A stretch of DNA of 64,000 nucleotides, taken from Ixodes scapularis. Lineage: Eukaryota > Arthropoda > Arachnida > Ixodida > Ixodidae. A model generated the notes under the pieces. It was not told the origin of the DNA. It saw nothing but the letters and a program-made list of their open reading frames with translations, and did not search any database. The position numbers were made by a program, and so were the translations under genes. This document shows positions 1 through 12,500 of this stretch, one piece after another. The stretch's first letter is position 1. Each line of letters begins with the position of its first letter. The DNA is taken from NCBI RefSeq assembly GCF_016920785.2, contig NW_024609857.1, positions 6,319,189 through 6,383,188 of the forward strand. The letters are read 5' to 3'.

Positions 1-1420
1 TATTCCAAACAATAAATGTTGTTAGATGCCAATAAATCTGTTTGATGTCCAAAAAAGATATGCGTCAAAAACAGGTAAGTTTGAAGGGCTCCTGGAGCGT
101 TATGACTTTGAAAATGAAAAAAAAGCCATCGTCCACCTCTTGGGCAACCATTGTAGCTCTAAATGTTATAAAAGATTTTATCATAGTTTAATTATTTCCT
201 CAGCGGCATTTGAAGTACCATGACTCGAAGCACAAAAAAGTGCTACGTTTGATATAAAATATCTAAACAAAAAAATTTTACACAACATTAAATTTTTTTC
301 TGCATATTACCAATTATAAGCACTACATCTGTAGCTAATTTCATTGCCCTAGCGCTTGTCATTAAAAACATATTTGTGCTGAAAAATGTCAATTTTAGGG
401 CAATATTTGGAGGGATGAAAAAAACAAAGTAGTGCAAATGCCAAAAAAAGTGTATCGTTACATTCTGCTCCAACATCATCTTAACAAAACTGCTATGTTG
501 GAACCGTGCTATCTTTAATGGATCGTTCATAAAACATGAACTAGCGAAGGAAGTGAGGGTCCGCGCCGTCATATTCGCAACGCTACAAACGCGCATGAAC
601 AGTAAAAACCAACACATACATAATATCAAATGAAAGAGGATCGCATTGCCTTTCGAAAGACATCAATCCCACAAAACAGTATTTAAAAGGAGCTGAGTAA
701 TGACCTGCCAAAAAGTACCTAAACTGCCACATTCAGTGGGACCGTGGCCTTAATGAGTTATTGTGACGTTCCCAAGGATTGTAATTTCTTGGATATCCAT
801 AGTACGCAAATCATTTACAATTTTGATCCTTCATTCAAAACCTTTTTTTTCCACGGAACGACTCAGAAAGATGGCCATGCTGCGTAATATAAAAAAAAAA
901 AAAGATACTGAGCTATAGAGAGTGCGACACAGCAATAGAAGGAACATGCCGATCCCCGGGTTTTTAGTTTTTATCTCGTATCTGAGAGACGTGCATTGGA
1001 AATAGTAGTGTGGCGGAAGTGCTCGTGCTGCCTTATCTATGCTAACGTCGAGCAGTGTACAATTCAAAAACATCCCCGTGCGCCTACTTTTCCGCAGAGC
1101 ACTCGGAGAGCCGGTCATTCATATCAAGCTGGAGGGAGCTTAGAATGCGGGGTCGAAGAAGAGTTTTCACCAAAGTCTGCGATATAACACTGTGCATGAC
1201 GTTTTCCTTGTGAACGTCGAATGTCAAGCTCAGTGTCTTATTATACGTTCAATCTTTAAGGTCGTAACGCTGCTTTTAACTTCGAAGTTCACCTGGCTAC
1301 CTGCGCTTATATCACAATAATAGGGTCTTTAAGTGCGGGGAAATAGACGTACGGATATTTTGGAGTGTGTTTAGCCGTCTTCCAGTTGTCCCTGCAAGTG
1401 TTGTGCGGTAATCAATCAAT
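1..1420. other. Flank upstream of hexokinase, no gene seen
   Basis: AT-rich sequence with short open frames only. I found no plausible first coding exon of hexokinase here, so that exon either lies upstream of the window or is too short to recognise. The one recognisable item is a MITE fragment at 1071-1114. Confidence 0.5.
1071..1114. repeat. Half-terminus of the AAGCAATGC MITE family
   Basis: The stretch resembles the end of the fold-back elements at 33139-33453 and 46272-46584 (GTGCG, CTACTTTTCCGCA, then GCACTCGGAGAGCC). Only one end is present, so this is a solo fragment. Confidence 0.5.
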
Positions 1421-1503
1421 CTATGATTGGCACTGCTTTAGGGCCTGGTCTGTATCGCGACTTTGATCACCGTTCTATTCTCGATCGCGCCGGATTTTCC
1501 CAG

Positions 1504-1666
1504 GTGGAGAACATCGTGCGTCCTCTGGTCCTCTCCGCGCACACCATCTGCAAAATCCGGGATGTGTTCCTGTCAGAAATCCAGCTGGGCCTCGAGAAGA
1601 ATCCCAAGCGGCAGTCGTCGCTGCAGATGGAAAACACCTACCTGCCGGAGCTGCCGGACGGAACAG
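1504..1666 (+). CDS. Hexokinase exon: N-terminal helix region
   Basis: Begins after a pyrimidine-rich acceptor (ttttcccag) and ends at PDGT plus one base, donor GTAGGC. An ATG at 1423 is in frame and open through this acceptor, so a start at 1423 (27 extra residues) is possible. I prefer the spliced start because 163 bp and the Gln|Val boundary match exon 2 of vertebrate hexokinases. Confidence 0.8.
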
Positions 1667-3791
1667 GTAGGCGCGCTCGAAGCCTATACTTTTCACGTAA
1701 GGATATCTGTATGCCTCAAATTATGGTGCCTGCAACGCTCGCCCAATCAGCGTGTTTGGCTGCTTTTTTTTTTTTTTTTTTTTACCGTTTTTGCGTACAG
1801 CTACGGCGCAATAAACGCGTCTTTGAATGGTTGTGTTTAGTGTCCGATCCCGCCCATGTATCGAAAGTTGTCCCGAAGGGGAAACAAATGACGTCAGAGA
1901 AGCCGGCCTGTCATGTTGTTGGATGTCGCGATCCTGGCGGTTGGTGGTAGAGGTTCCGGCAAAAAGTACAAGCGAACGCTAGTGTCGCTGTCGCCGTGGC
2001 GTCCCAACGCCTAGCTGCTGGAGCTTCCGTGGTCTGCCAAGCTGGAAAGCGATCTGCAGTAGAATAGACGTCTAGCATATACACCTCCGCTGCTCCCACA
2101 CCGCCAAGATCGCAGCAGGCAACATGACACTTTTATGGCGCCCTCCAACGGAATCCGAGGGGCCACATTTGAGAACACGAACTCCAAGCTTCATAATAGG
2201 AAAGTTTAATAGAAAGTTCCGACAACTCCGCTTGTGTCGTATGGTTATCGAGTATCGTTATCGGAGGCATTGAAACGATTTAGTAAAACTATCTAATACA
2301 ACGAAGCGTCCTCGAAACGGAGACGATATACGTCTCGACAGCTGTTGGATATAGTGATAAGCGTTGTCGCGATCAACTGTTCGTTATGCTCCTGTTGACT
2401 GGCAGGTTGCAAAGCAAGCCACATCAGAACAGGTGTCTTGTGTATGCACTTCCGCTGCATGTGCCACTACCGGGATTACGGTGAACTGCAGAATTACGAA
2501 ATTGTAGCGTCGTTAACCGGAAATGGAGGAGATCGAATAAAAACGCGGTAAGCAAGTTAGTTGAAAACTGTACGCCTTCCAAGCATAATATTCGAATTAC
2601 GGGCTTGGCGGTCACCGCTGTTTCCAAAATGTTAGCTACTCCAGATACACTCTTTTGTGACTTACTTTCACAATCTCACGTTTGCACTACAAACTGCTGA
2701 GTGTGTTTTTGTTATGCGCTCACGAATTAACTGCCGTAAACATTTTGGCGGCTTGGTGCTGTGTTTTTTTAGTAGTTTTGAGGTTTTCCGCCAAAACACA
2801 AGTTAATGCACACAAAAAAAGGAAGAAAGAAACTGTGCGTTTGTGTGTGTGTGTGTGGGGGGGGGGGGGAGGTGGTGATCTAGTGTGTTCGCGCACCGCA
2901 CTACGAAGCCCGTAAAGCGAAAGCTCCCAGGGTCCGATCCCCACACCGCCCGTTTCGATCTGGATGAGCTCTCAGTTTAAAAAGCACTGCATGTCCTACC
3001 TTTAAAACTCCATGCATGCATAGCCCCCCTACTGCACTGGCTAAATTGCCCATCCGTACCGAAGACAGCGAAAGCAATATCAAGGCCTTGCTGCCTAAAC
3101 ATCCATTCAACAAAAGTTATTTTTTTCTTCTAATTTCGGCAGTATCCTCAGCGCCTGGTGACCGAGAGAGGAAGCTGTGAGAATGAACAACTATAGAAAT
3201 AGAAAACGTTTATCAGAGGTCTGCAATATTTAGGATTTTCGTATGGTGAAAGGTCGCCGGGACTAGAAGGAATCCATCTCAGTATACGACAGTTGTTGTT
3301 GCTCCCTGTTTCGCACTGCACGTAACTCAGCACTTAAAATTTGATTATGACTCCTGCTACTGCTACAAGACCTCCTCGAGTGTGAACGAACTTCGTCCAC
3401 GTTCTCCAGAGAAAGGCGAGTTCCTGGCCCTGGACCTCGGGGGCACCAACTTCCGGGTGCTGCACCTGCAGCTGGACCCGGACGGCGAGCAGCGCTTCCA
3501 CGTCAAGTACTACTCGGTGCCCGAACCCGTGCGCCTCGGGCCCGGAGAGAAGGTCGGTGCGAGCTCGGCAGTCACGTCTCTTTCTTGCGCCGCACCGCAT
3601 GGGACGGAAGTGTCACGAGAATACTAGGCTTCGCTGAATATAAACTATGGCGCGCAGTTACTCGCGGAATTATGTTTACTCACGAACAAGGGGATTCAAC
3701 TCAACTGGGCACGGAAGAATCACGTGAAGCATCTAGAGTTTACACCATGCCTTTTCTAAAGTAACATAACTTTACTTTAAAAAAAAAGAAG

Positions 3792-3876
<85 letters not shown>

Positions 3877-6544
3877 GAGACAGTGAGACCGCATGGAATA
3901 ATGTGGCGATGCAGGCGAGTTGGTTATGCATGTTGAAAGTAGTGAAAGCGCACAATAAAGACGAATACGAAGACGGAGAGGCAAACAGGACGAGCGCTGA
4001 CTATCAACGGAATTTTTTATTGGAAAATAGAAGAGAAGTGACCCTGGTTTTATCTCCTTTTTATTTTCTTCAGAGTATGCACGGAGCAAGTGGTTAATTC
4101 TGAACTGGTGCTGGAGACATATGGTTCGCTGTAGCAGAGACCAATATTAGCCCTTATATACTAAGGAGCTTGAACCTCTTTGATTGAACTATGTTAAGAA
4201 AAAATATTGTGTTCAATAATGCTACGCTTCTCCGCGCCCTCTTCCACGGAACTTACGCAGCCGACGCATCTTAGGTGCACCTTTTTCTTCTCCCTGGGCG
4301 TGTAAGAAACTGCCTCTTTTGCGGGTCGGCAGAGGCTGACAACAATCGCTTATGTTCCGCTCTTGTCAAGCGGAACAAAGCTTGGCCTTCTGTGCGGTTC
4401 TATACCGTCGATTCTTCCGTGAGACGGTACATTTTATGTGGGATTCGTTTTCTTTTTTTTTTTGTCTGGTAATGACACATAGCCGGAAGTGTTACGCCCA
4501 AAGAGGACATAACATGAAAACAACATCATTAGAATATATAGGCTGTTAAATTACCTCCTTCAATTAGCACTTTTCGAAACTCGGCGACTCTTTTGGTATA
4601 TATTCAATCCACATATAACGATGTTGAAATAACCTGAGACTGGGGTAGAGAAGAAGCATCAAAGCGTAGAAGGGACAGAAAATAGACAGAACGACGTCTC
4701 AAATTGAGACGTCTTCCTGTCTATTTTCTGTCCCTTCTACGCTTTGATGCTTCTTCTCTACCCCAGTCTCAGGTTATTTCAACATGGTTAATATTCACCA
4801 GCTCGCCTGCACCCTTACGATTTTTACATATAACGAGTTTTGTTCAGCGTTATGGCAGACACGGGTGCCAACGCGTTACCTTATAGCGCATTTCTGTTGC
4901 ACGATCGTTAATCCAAATAGAGCGTCTTCCAGAGCAACGGCGTCAGGCCTGTTCAATGCACACGACTTGTGAGGCACTTCCACCGTTGCTTGGCATGCAC
5001 CCCTCTTCATTACAGTGCAGAAAAATTGAAGAGTGCGTGTGAGCAGTTGTAATGGCGCTCAAGGTGTTGGAGCGCACGAGTGTCAACAACTTGGCAGTTA
5101 TGCTTAGCAAAGTTTTGACCCTCATAACTTCGTAATTTCTTAAAATGTTTATATTGACGCGTTCACTGTGTGTGCATAACTGAAACAAACTTGAACAAAG
5201 AAGTTTGAAAGAGGACTAGCAGGTCTCCTAGCCGCTGTAAATGTAAACATCCACATAAAAAAAAGAAAAAAAAAAGCTTGAAGGGATCTTTAAGGCGCGG
5301 AAAAATATAACGAATAAATATACTGGACATAGAAACATTCTCCTAAAGAGACTTTGGTAGTTCTCTCGGCATTCCTTAAGATTCTGTTGCCATGTAGTTT
5401 TAAAATTGGCAGGGTGATACTGCCGCGTGTATGACCGAGAGGCGTCCATGCAGGCGTCCGGGGTTCGATGCCCGGTCCTTGAGATAACGTTTATCACTTG
5501 ATTCTACTTCATCTTTCTATAAATTTCGAGTTCAGTCTTGACGCTCGAACATTCAAGGCCTATATTCCAGATAACCTAGTGTCAGCTCAAGTCAGCTGAC
5601 ACGCCGATACCTCGACGCTCGCCTCTGTTATCTCGACGCTCGTTCTTTCTTTTGTTCCTTGACGCAAGTTTGCCACGTTAAACGTTTAATTTCTTTCTTT
5701 ATTCATCGTCCCCCTGCCTGGCACTCGTGACAGTATATGATATCATGCTATACACTCGTAACCGTGCGTGCGAAAATGTTAATAAAGCGCATCTTTATGT
5801 CTGCTCTCTTTGGCAGCTGTTCGATTTCCTGGCAGACTGCATCCACGATTTTATGGTGACCAATGACCTCCTGGGGAAGACGTTGCCTCTAGGTCAGTTT
5901 CTTTTCTTTCTCTCTTTCTTTATATATTGCAAAACGAAGGCCGTGATTATTTCAGGCTTATCATCGCAGAGAACAATCCGGACAGATACAGACATTATAT
6001 ATGTCATGTCAAATTAGATTTTATGCCATATAGCCAATACATGCTCTGGTAACGCAGGGCCTCGTACCCTAGAAATAAATGTAATAAAGGTTTGACAAAC
6101 GTACGATGGGCCTTAGGCAAACTAAAACGCAAGTACCTCATGATGATTGCATGTAAGCAGAAAGCTCTGTGCATCGTAAAACGCGCCGAAGATCTCACTC
6201 TAAAAAAAGCCCGTGGGACTACTTTCCCGCACCACACTCGGATAGCCAATCAGCGGAATTTACGGAGGCAACTGAGCGAATGACGATGCGGACACATATG
6301 TTTAGAACAAAAAATGCAGTCTGAGTTGTGACATTAAGCAATGCAAAACGTCACGCTTGCATTGCTTAATGTCACAACTCAGTCTGCGTTTTTAGGGGCA
6401 AAACTCCTTAGGGGCTAGCCATGTCCGTATGTCCGTCCGCCGTCCGGCGTGCCCCTGCTCGTGAGTTCAGCAGCGAGAGCAAGAAAAAAAATTCAAAAAA
6501 CGTCCGGCGCGCCCCTGCTCGTGAGTTTAGCAGCGAGAGCAAAA

Positions 6545-6583
<39 letters not shown>

Positions 6584-9500
6584 TGAAAAAGAAATAGCAA
6601 AAAAAAAAGAAAAAAAAAGGGGGGGCTCTGAGATGCCATCCCACCCCACGTTAATCCCACCTGTCTTCTTAAAAAAAGAAAAAGAAGAAAACCACACATT
6701 ATTCTACTGGCATGATTGAAAGCGGCACCATCAGCACTACCTATGACCAAAATCAGTATCAAGAAAAAGAAAAAAAAAAAAAAAGAGTAGGGGGTTCTGA
6801 GTTGCCATCCCATCTGACTTCTTAAAAAAAAGAAAAAGAAGAAAACCACACATTCTTCTACTGACATGACTGAAAACGGCACCATCAGCACTACCTATGA
6901 TCAAAATCAGTATCATAAGCACCACCCGAGCTTCGCCCCAATCAACATCATTCACCACGTGGAGATGCGGTAATTTTTTTTGTCTAGCCATATGTTTCGG
7001 CATCGTCATTCGCTCAGTTGCCTCCGTAAGTTGCGCTGATTTGCTATCCGAGTGTCGTGCGGGAAAGTAGTCCCACGGGTTTTCTTTAGAGTGTATATAA
7101 ATTGTTTTAATTATTTATTTCTAAAGTAATTCATAGAAAGGCATTACATAAAAAGGGGGGGGGGGGGGCGTAGTGTGTTGATACTATTTACAAGCATTGA
7201 CAATGATTGCAAACAAACATAGAAATATGCTAAATATAATATTAAAACAGACTAAACATACATGTAGTGCCATTAAAAATGAAATTCAGAGCTCAAGGTC
7301 AGAGGGAAACCAAAAATCTATATGTAACCCAGCGGAATTGTAGATAGTTTTTGTTTTTCTTTGATATTTGAAGGATATCTATGCAATATATCGAACAAAA
7401 TAGAAGTATCGCAGCTCATTAATATTTTGTGAATTATTACGAAATGTGTTTAGTCCTGGTATTCGGCGCACCCGAGACGTTTCCCAAATCGCACATTAAT
7501 CTCTGGCTAAGTCGTTCCCTTGCCTTTAAACGATAAAAAATGAAGAAATACATATTTATAATTTTTGAACAATGTTCGCACATACGGTATGTCAGAAGGC
7601 TAAATAGACCCGACTACATCCTTCCAGAAACAATGGTCACCTGTTACCAAAACAAACAAACAAAAAAACATTGTATCACTATCGCGATGATCAACCAACT
7701 GATAGTCGATCAATAAAGCAATCAAATTATATTCATTTAGTCGCAGTTCTTCCATGTGCAATACCCTATTCTAAGCATTCCAAGCTACCTTTTCTACTCT
7801 CGAATATCACCAGCAATCATCTAGAAGGCAATCGCCGCCTCATTACCCTATACTTAGTTCATCCCTGAGCTGAAACTACGGCGGGAGCTATGCTTTCGCC
7901 GGACCATTCAACCGCCTGACCCAGCTCTCCGCGCCAGATAGTGGGCGAAAGCGTGACCATCTGGGGAAGGACCGACGTATGACTTATCCAACACACTCGC
8001 GGCTTTCATCGCAGTCTCAGCTTAGGGGTGAACGGAGTCATAAACAAAGCCCGAGGAAACAAAGAAAATGGAGTAGGTTCGCAAAGATGCAAAGGCGTCA
8101 CTTTGGAGAGTCACCAGGTCTCTCGTGAATTGAATGTCTCTTTTTATCCAGGTTGGTATACTAAACGTCGAGCAAAACTATGCTAGGTTACGTATGCCTT
8201 GTTTGGTTAACGTTGTTAGGTCAACGTTTTGTTAAGAGACAATTCCCAGTTCTCCATCAGTTCCTTGGAACAGTCGAATGACATGTGGCACTCAAACCGA
8301 AGGCATCGTTCGAGAGACGCATTTGCTTTGGCCGTCCGCCGCGCAGGTTTCTGCTTCTCGTTCCCGATGATCCAGAAGGCGCTCAACGTCGGAATCCTGG
8401 TCACGTGGACCAAGAGCTTCAACTGCAGCGGGGTTGTGGGTCAAGACGCCGTCCAGATGCTCAAAGACGCCATCGACAGGCGAGGGGTCAGTTGACAACC
8501 GTGTAGGCACGTGCTCGATTACGATGTATGGGATGTGTCCGAGTTGCCTGAATATGATAAAATGAATAATGTTAAAACAAATTATTAAGCCCACTAGTAG
8601 GGTACGTTGTTGGGCTAGTTAGGTCATCTTAGTTAAACATATAAAAATAGCGCAAAAAAGAAGAGGGCAAGGAGTAAACAGGACAAGCGCCTGTCCCGTT
8701 TACTTCTTGCCCTTGTCTTTTTTGCGCTATTTTATATGTTTAACTATTAAGCCTGCGGACAGATATATGTATAAATGTCCCGGTCCTCGTCGTTTGTGTT
8801 TTGTCAATTTCTTAGCGTTGTTCAATAACACGCGCCGTCCATCTCGCCGTGTTCATGTATTTCACCGCACAAGCTAGGCAATGGTAGGCTGAAATCTTTT
8901 TTTTTTTTTCTCGAGTGATACATACGGTGTGTGAATATCCCCACGTGATGTATTCCTTGTTTGTGACGATAAGTTATGCGCTGACTCGCTGCCAGGAGAT
9001 GGACATCGACATCGTCGCCGTTGTCAACGACACCACGGGTACCCTGGTCAAGGGAGCTTTCCTGGACCACAACTGCGCCATCGGACTCATCCTGGGTAAG
9101 CGACTATACTCGTCACATCAAGAAAGAAGGAAGTTTGGCGCATCCTTCATGCGATAAGTGAAATAGTTCGAACAACATTTGGTTGTTGGAAGAAGAAACG
9201 CTGTGCTATTGGCGTTTGAAACGTGTAGATGTTGATAAAATGCCATAAAACTAATCTGGGATCCACCCACATATATCTGAATTCAAATCACCGGGGCGAT
9301 GCTAGTAACGTTCCACGATGAGCCGGACTTTGTTTTACTGCGGACGGTACTGTGGCTACACGAGATAGTCACAGTAGCGTTCGAAACATTTTGCTGAAAA
9401 TAAATTTGGAGCGTGATCCCGTATGAAAAGAAAAGGAAGGAAAAACAAGAGGCGAGCAACACGCATGACGAGGGCAAAAAACAAACAAACAAACAAAAAC

Positions 9501-12500
9501 TTTGTATGTTTTGTGAGAACATACGCCAAAAAAAAAAAAATAAAACGGTGAATAAACCAGAAAGAAAGCAAAAAGGCCAAAAAAAAAATGCAGATGAGAC
9601 CGACAGGGAAGCGCAAACTCCCAACTGTTCGTTTCACCCACCGTGCTGCGTATCGCCAAGGGCGATGTCGGAAAAGCGATAAAAGGGTGACAGAACAATG
9701 GAAAGCAATTGCATCTATCGCACGTACCTGAAAGATAGCACAATCGCAGAACCTATGCATGGGTTGCACTGTCTGTGTCAGTAAAAGTGCTTTCGGGTTT
9801 TTACATTCGCTATACTCTGTTTCATACTTAGCGTGCAACGCTGTCAAAGCTACTGACGCGAGCGTGGGGCTTGATATCGTTGATTATTTGCACGCGTTCT
9901 CGCGTAAGCAAAAGCATAGATGAAGCCACGCGCTCGTGCCAGTAGCTTTGACAGCGTTGCACGCTCTACTCTATCTCAGGAGTTGTGTGCAGCAAATGCA
10001 AAGGCATAGACGCGGGCACATGGCTTTCAGATTTACTTTCTTTTCGCGTGTGCTTGTGAAAAAAAGCACATCTAAGAGCCGCGCAAACAGAGTATAAGGA
10101 GTATTCATTGGGCGCCATATTTGTGAGTGCTGTCTAGAGCGCATGCCCAGAACGAGCCCACATTAATAGGCTGCTAAGACCGGCAATCTTGAGGGTGCGG
10201 AATGCACGTTACAAAAAAAACTGTGGAAGCTCGCCATCAGCACGCGCTCAGCAGTCGCGCACACAGCTATGGTCGCCAGTGAATACTTGAAGGCCGCACA
10301 CACCGGACTGCTGCGTAAAACGTACTTACGTGGAGCGAGCGCTCGCGCTAAAGGGACACGTTTGATGGCAAGACGCACGCGGTCTCGCTTGCGTTTGTAA
10401 TCTTCGCTGCCCTTCTCGGCTTAGTATATTAAAATGCAATATACCACTGCGACTATACTCCGTGGACTACTGAAATGACGCTCAGCTGAAGTTGACGGTG
10501 CCCTGGCTCGAAGCGACTCCCCGCATCTCGTTTTGTTTTTTTACATGCAAGTGAACTACTTGACAAACAGCGAACGCTATGGCCCCCTTTAGCCAATCAG
10601 ATTGACGAAGCAAAGCACGTGACGGCTTTGTGCAGGTTTGCACTTGAAGGATACGTTGTGACGTAACCGTTTCCAACACTGATCGAGTCGCCGGTGCCGC
10701 GTTCGCTGTCTGCCAAGTCACGGTAAAACGGAGTATAGCGTTGCACGCGCTGTTAGCCCTCTCGAGACACGATTTGCTCCTCGCATTCTACAATCCCCAC
10801 ATGGACATTCCAGGAACCGGCAGCAACGCGTGCTACCTTGAGAAGATCGAGAAGATCGAGAAATGGGAAGGCGACAAGACGGGAATTCACGAGGTAGGTA
10901 CCGGGCGCTCCTCTTTGTGCCAGTATGCGGAGTGCAAGTTCGTCTGCTTCGTTTGCAGGGGCTCTGGTGACGTCAAAACGCCGAGCTGTGATTGGCTCCG
11001 ATTGGAAGGATAGTGGGTAGACCTCAAGGCAGCCTGCTTTGAGGTCCACCCACTATCCTTCAATCAGAACCAATCAGAGCACGGCGTCGCTCTGACGTCA
11101 CCGCAACTCCTGTGCAAAAAGCAGACGATTTGCTCTCCGCATACCCTGGCTGGAACGCATCTCCGACCAGTGTGTTTAGCGTCCTATTCCTTCCGCCCAT
11201 GCACCAAAACTGGTCCCAAAGTGGCAAAAAATGGCGTCACAAAAACTGGAGTGTCATGCTGTCGGATGTCGCGATCTTGGCGGGGGTCCGTACGAGTTCT
11301 GAAAAGAAAAGAACGAGAGAACGCGAGTGTCGCCCTCGTCGCGGCGTCTCATGCTCCCGTGGTTGCCGAAGCGACCTGCAGCAGAAGAGGCGTTTGCCAC
11401 ATACATACATACATACAAACTGCTGTAACGCCGCCTGAATCGCGGACGGCGACAACGTGACACTTGAAAGACGTCGTCAGGCGGAAATCGAGGACCATAG
11501 TGGAGGTCCGGTCTGGGTGTTCAACAGCCCGCGCTGCTCGTGAGGTCTTGTTATCGGCACGTGCATTTACTTTTACTCGTCTATTCCTGGCGCGACACCA
11601 AGGTCATGATAAGATCTGAATGGACGAAGGGCTTCGGTCTCTTTCTTTGCGCGCGGTTATTATCGGGTTATTGTCTACCATTTTGTTTTTCCCCCCAGTT
11701 TGAAATCTGTGGCAGTGTGGTTCGGGAAGGGACCTGCGGAAGCTTTGGGCGCCCATACGCTCGCGTATGTTTAGCGCCGGTTATTTCTCCAAGCTCCAAA
11801 TGCTTAAGCTAACGAACACAAAAAAAAAATACACAACATGAATTTTGTATCTGGTGAGATCAGACGGTGGCGTAGAGGTATACATGGTGTTCATCATAAA
11901 GTAATGTATGTATCTATGGTTTAATATTTAATTAGTTCACGATGATTTAAGGTAAGAAAAAAAAAGGTGGAAAATTACTGATGAGGGGCGGGGCGCTTTT
12001 TCGAAATACATGCAAATAGGATAAATGCCAGTGGACAAAAACGTAAAGGAAGGTGTCGCTCCCTTTGCCCAGGTGGTCATCGACGTCGAGTGGGGCGCCT
12101 TCGGGGACAACGGCGTGCTCAACTTCATCAAGACCGAGTTCGATAGAGCCGTGGACGACAACTCGCTGCTCGTCAACTCCTTCACGTGAGCCTCGAACGT
12201 TGGATTTCGCTGAACCAGTTACAACTTGTCCCCCTCACTGGCGGTCATAGCTGGGTTCGCTGCTGCTCTGTATCTACCGCTGACGGCGAGCTTCCAACAC
12301 GCTTCTGCAAAGCGTGCATCTTGCGCCATCGAAAGTTTTCATCTTGACACAGACGATAAGCGAAAGCTCGCTCCGAGCATGCCCCGTGAAAAACAAAGTC
12401 AGCTTTGGTGGTTAGAGAATACCACCCTACGTAATGGCCGCTTAGTCGGTTGGTGCTTTTCTCGGAGTGAAGAAAATGCATTTTTTTCTCCTTTTTTTTT

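Noticed and set aside
3740..4089. Tyr/Ile-repeat frames on the - strand
   Set aside because: Direct translation of the (TA)n microsatellite.
6408..7009. Phe-rich - strand frames
   Set aside because: Translations of poly-A and A-rich repeats, low complexity only.
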